Below, piece by piece: positions 31,691 to 35,528 of a DNA stretch of 35,528 bases. Every line of letters starts with the position of its first letter. The stretch's first letter is position 1. The notes below the pieces were generated by a model that saw only the letters and a program-made list of their open reading frames with translations, was not told the DNA's origin and searched no databases. The DNA lies in the NCBI RefSeq assembly GCF_008831285.2, contig NW_022205158.1, positions 1 through 35,528 of the forward strand. Reading direction: 5' to 3'. The position numbers and the translations under genes are program-made. This DNA is from Nymphaea colorata (Eukaryota; Streptophyta; Magnoliopsida; Nymphaeales; Nymphaeaceae).

Positions 31691-34101
31691 AATATTAAAC
31701 ATCAATCAAGAAGAAGTTGCATGGTGGGTCCGGCCATCTGAAGTGCACGGCTGGACGTCGATGGATCAGCCCAGTTTCTTGGACTGGCCTGCCCTGATTG
31801 CGTTTTGAGAAATCCAGGACTTGTCAAACACGATTAGCGGCCATTGACTCCACAGTTTTTCCAAAGGAAAAGAACCAACCTCAGCGATTTGTAGTTTGAA
31901 TGGGTTGCCCCAAAACACAGTTACTCATCGGTGGTGAAGCAGGACATTCAGTGCTGACAGGCAGGCCCTTCAGAAAATCAGTGGCTGAGGGATGCCATAT
32001 GCTAAGCAGCAAAATAGCTACGGAGCTTTAGCAAGTAAACTAGTAATTTTTGTGTGCCTGTGTGGGCAATTTCCCAGACAAGCCCACATGTTCCTGCATC
32101 ATTCTTGATAAATAGGAGTTGCCTATTGTGATACTTATCAATCCGCCTTAATGGTACTTTAATTCTTCATATTCTCACATTCTGTTTTTCTCTTGTAAAA
32201 GTTGGTTGGAAGCAGCCGATTTGAATTGTAGGGGCTTGGCTTGGGTTGATCCAAAGTGTTATACGAATCGGCTAATATTTATTTATTTATTTATGTTTAC
32301 TTAGAAGAAACTCTCTTCTTCGTAAAACCACCAAGGTGGACGTACTGTACTTTATTCAACTCGAATATTGTTCTTGCCATGGTTTGCAGACAAGAGAAAT
32401 TACACACTAGAATGTGACAGCGGCCACATGATTCAATCCTTGAATTCCTTGGATATGAACTGCCTTCAGCCCAGTTGCCCTATGTGCCTTGAGGCAATCA
32501 GCCAATCTATATTCAAGTGATTCAGAATGAAGCATGATTTAGCCAATTCATCGCCAATCACCCATTTTAAAAGATGCAGATGTCATTACAGGTTTCTTTC
32601 AGTTTCTACTTGAATTTACAGTTCATTCAGAGAAATTTCCAAAATATTGACAAAGTAGCTCCCAACTTGATCTCACTCTCAAACTGCGGGCCCACACTGA
32701 CCATCTACAGTCCAGCATCTGCAGTTCGGCATTGTTGAGGAATCGATCAATGACATCATTGGAGTTGGTCAAAGAGGGCATCTGCAGTTTAACCCAACCT
32801 GGGGATGTCAAAGAGTTGGATTAGGTCCGAGCAAAGTGGCTCTCACCTAAATGAATGTGGGTGAACCGGATCTGGAATAACATTAGGCTAGACCAAGGCT
32901 TGACAAAGCTGTGCTTGGGCAGACCCAAAGCCTTTATTGGCAGTCCAGGCCTATTGTGTTTACTTATTGGGCCAGGGCCTGACCATCAACTTTATGTTTA
33001 TCTTGTACTCAACCTGATATCTATCCTTATTTGAAACTCTTCACTTTCATTTTCTAATTTTTTGGAAACCACTAGAAATATGTCAAGAGTTTGTATGGGA
33101 GTCGACTACTGACATCATGCCAAAGAATGTGAAAAAAAAAGTATAAAGGTATGTATTTGGGCCAAGTCAAGCCCCCAATACCCAACCCAGGCCAGCTATC
33201 CCAGCAAGTTTTTTTATTTGGCGAGTAGGTCAAATGGTCTCAATTGTCCATCTGGTGCCTGGCCAGTGACTACCCTTAGAGTCAAGTCATAGTGTTTTGG
33301 CAGCATATATAGAGGACTTTTGCTACGAAGTTCCCACTGATCTTGTGTCTGAGAGGTTTGCCATCATTGAGAACTTACTTGTCAGCTAATTAATATTTTT
33401 GGGTGATGCATCACGATAAACTATTATAAAAACACACTACCACAAACCATAAAAGGTTGCTAATACCCCTATAGTGTCTATATTTTAGCAAATAATGTTT
33501 TATTTTGAGCTATATGACAATATCTAGCATCCATCAAATTTGAATCCACACACACACACACATTCAAATTTGTCATTTCTTAGATCTTGTCTTATTACTA
33601 AAAATAAAGATCGGTCACTAAAGGATGCAGCTGTATTAGCAACAGTATCAAATAATGCCTATTTATGGCACTTTTTTTAATGGTTTATGGGTTTTCAGTG
33701 ACATATTTTAAATCTATTAGTCGTCCAACATCCAGAAGATTAAAATGAATATATATATATATATATATATTTGTTTATTTAATATATATTTATCTGTATT
33801 TATAATTATATTTATCACTAGGAACCTTATTTTCCTAAGAACAATATCTTTTTGAATATTACCGTTTTCAAGAACAAAGAACCATTCTGATGCAATCGGG
33901 CTGGGTTTCTCCTTCCATTAATGATGAAAAATAATATAAAGAAAAAAATCAACAGAAAAACCACAATTAAGAACTGGCCTCTAACTAAGTTTCAACACTT
34001 CTTGCTCACTCAGCAAACTGTCAATGGTCAGGGTCAGCACTTTTCAGAATTTGTCTGACCTAAATCAATATCATTAATGTTGGCTTTTCTTTCGTTGTTT
34101 C
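31691..34101. other. No gene recognised; unassigned intergenic DNA
   Basis: About 2.4 kb without a convincing gene. Two places look like highly diverged block pieces: 32,540-32,570 (CCAATCACCCATTTTAA, as in block Q) and 32,735-32,795 (resembling block S near 31,020-31,080). Around 32,900-33,280 there are many GGGCC/GGCCC-type words, often seen in plant non-autonomous transposons, but no terminal repeats were found. (TA)n lies near 33,750-33,770. Confidence 0.5.
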
Positions 34102-35528
34102 TTTTTTTTTTTTACTTTGTCAACTACAAAGGAGTTTCCAAAGGACATAGCCTCCAAAGAGAAGTGATCTTTAACCACGGAATACCTTCTCACTATTGAG
34201 CCTACCAATGAACCAGAGTCACTCTCTTAGTTCCTTGACACGAGAACTAAGAGCTTGACAGGCAAGACAGTTTGTGATTATAGTAACATGACAGTGTTTA
34301 GGAATGCTCTCTACAAGAACAGAGTCCATAATTCTGATCATGTTTGAGAAGAGAAACCCTTGTACCACCAACCTGGTTTTCCTGATTGGGGAGGCATTAA
34401 ACCATAGTAAACCAGCCACTTTATAAACATTTGCAACACATGTAGTGACCACTTCCAGCCCCCACTATCTTTACTCTGACATGCCAAAATTAAGAAAATT
34501 ATGGTTTGCAGCTAGATATTTATCACCTGTTTTACATATTGTCCTCATTCTTGTTTATAGAATACCTCACAACATGAGTGTCAAACTTTCCTCTTAGCAA
34601 TCTCAGCTAGCTTAACCACCTTTTATGCACCACTGATTTTTGAAACACCATAGCTTCCAGATTGTGATATTGAAGCAGGCAAGCCAACACCATCCGAATT
34701 CATTACATGAGAACCTCTTCTTCCACCACCAGTTCCAGACAGAGAAAAAGTCTGATGTATGGAATTTATCAACTCCAAACCATGAATAGATGTATTGCTA
34801 AATGTTCATAGCATTAGTATATGTGAAAAGAAAGTGAGATAAATCTTCACAAGCCCTCCACACAACTTAAACACAGAAACAATGGAAGACCCTACATGTT
34901 GAAGTTTGGCATCAGCAGGTAGACGTTAATAACTACAAACAAACACAAGCCAGTTAGCTCTAGGTAATGCTTTTGCGTTTCACAATCTACAGTGCCATGT
35001 AACTACCATTCCTTTAATTTTACATGATTCCAAACTTGGCTCCTGAGCTTTGCAGGTTTAGATTTTCTTTAGAACAAATAAAATCTGCACTTTGCATGAG
35101 CCTAAGTTGAAGGCAATCTCCAATGCATTGCCCATGCCACCATAGATTTAGCTCAATGTGGTGCTGTATTAGAAGGAAAGGTTCTACTTCTCAAGCAGAT
35201 CCAATGGAATCTGCTTGAGAAAAACATCCTCCGTAGAACTTAGCAAGCTCTCCATTCATCACGTTTCAAGTAACAGATTAAGATCCCGCCCAAGAGAAGA
35301 AATATTAGGAACCATATCCACATTCCAAGTTCTTTTTCCTATTCAAATATTTTTTCATGCATAATGAGTCCCAAATGCCCTGGTGAAAAATTAATGTACA
35401 TCCTAGAAACAACCGATTAGCTTCATTGACCTCTTTAAGTTTCTAATGCCGAGCCCACCTTCCTATTTAGGAAAGCCAAGACATTCCAGGCAATTAAATG
35501 AGGCTTATCCCCTCCATCTGACTCTTCC
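34102..35528 (-). pseudogene. 3' part of a decayed LINE (RT tail, zinc-binding domain, RNase H-like)
   Basis: On the minus strand, from the window edge, broken frames read LIAWNVL, then GFPK followed by a stop and EGGLGIRNLK. This W..x-PK-x-GGLGI-x-NL pattern is the hallmark of the C-terminal part of plant LINE reverse transcriptase. Near 34,840-34,925 the frames read RLPADAKLQHVGSSIVSV, then KLCGG, as in the zinc-binding domain that follows plant LINE RT. Further on (34,219-34,452) HCHVTIITNCLACQALSS resembles part of a plant LINE RNase H, with Asn where a catalytic Asp is expected. A 12-base T-run at 34,102-34,113 is a poly(A) tail on this strand and marks a plausible 3' end. Frameshifts and stops make it inactive. 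The RNase H call is the least certain part. Confidence 0.6.
35188..35221. repeat. Perfect 13-bp inverted repeat in the LINE relic
   Basis: TTCTCAAGCAGAT, an 8-base loop (CCAATGGA), then ATCTGCTTGAGAA. The arms are exact reverse complements. Confidence 0.93.

Noticed and set aside
1-35528. tRNA, rRNA or snoRNA genes
   Set aside because: None was recognised by eye. The only tRNA-related sequence is the 12-base copia primer site, which is complementary to initiator Met-tRNA and not a tRNA gene.

Overview
This window looks like plant (angiosperm) nuclear DNA from a repeat-rich, largely non-genic region. Several signs agree: AT-rich sequence with many (TA)n, (TG)n and (TC)n microsatellites, Ty1/copia and Ty3/gypsy retrotransposons with plant-type primer sites, a decayed plant-type LINE, and consensus GT..AG exon-like pieces. 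I cannot name the species. No bacterial-type gene, operon, CRISPR array, rRNA or tRNA gene was seen.

Layout. 1-920: 3' end of a decayed Ty3/gypsy element (integrase tail, chromodomain-like tail, polypurine tract, LTR). 960-5,870: first copies of dispersed blocks that I call P, Q and R. 6,286-11,209: a head-to-tail tandem duplication of a 2.46-kb segment carrying exon-like pieces of an unidentified plus-strand gene; one unit is clearly broken. A candidate terminal exon lies at 11,851-11,913. 11,851-14,030: second Q and R copies, the R copy holding an old copia fragment. 14,020-17,424: a relic copia element on the plus strand, inserted into R, with many nonsense codons and no reverse transcriptase. 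17,425-18,601: unassigned. 18,602-23,770: a complete, young Ty1/copia element on the minus strand, with a 5-bp target duplication, LTRs differing by one indel, PBS, PPT and one intact 1,401-codon gag-pol frame. 23,990-31,690: further copies in the order S, Q, R, P, Q, S, with a locally expanded minisatellite. 31,690-34,100: mostly unassigned. 34,102-35,528: 3' part of a decayed LINE on the minus strand.

How the parts relate. The only gene likely to encode a working protein is the copia polyprotein. The rest reads as a mosaic of segmental duplications (blocks P, Q, R, S) later interrupted by transposon insertions. The old copia fragment sits inside two R copies and so predates the duplications; the relic copia entered one R copy afterwards; the intact copia is the most recent arrival. 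I found no convincing undescribed functional system. The items most worth a second look are the tandem gene-fragment duplication, the P/Q/R/S mosaic, the glutamine-to-stop decay of the relic copia, and the repeat-bearing leaders of both copia elements.
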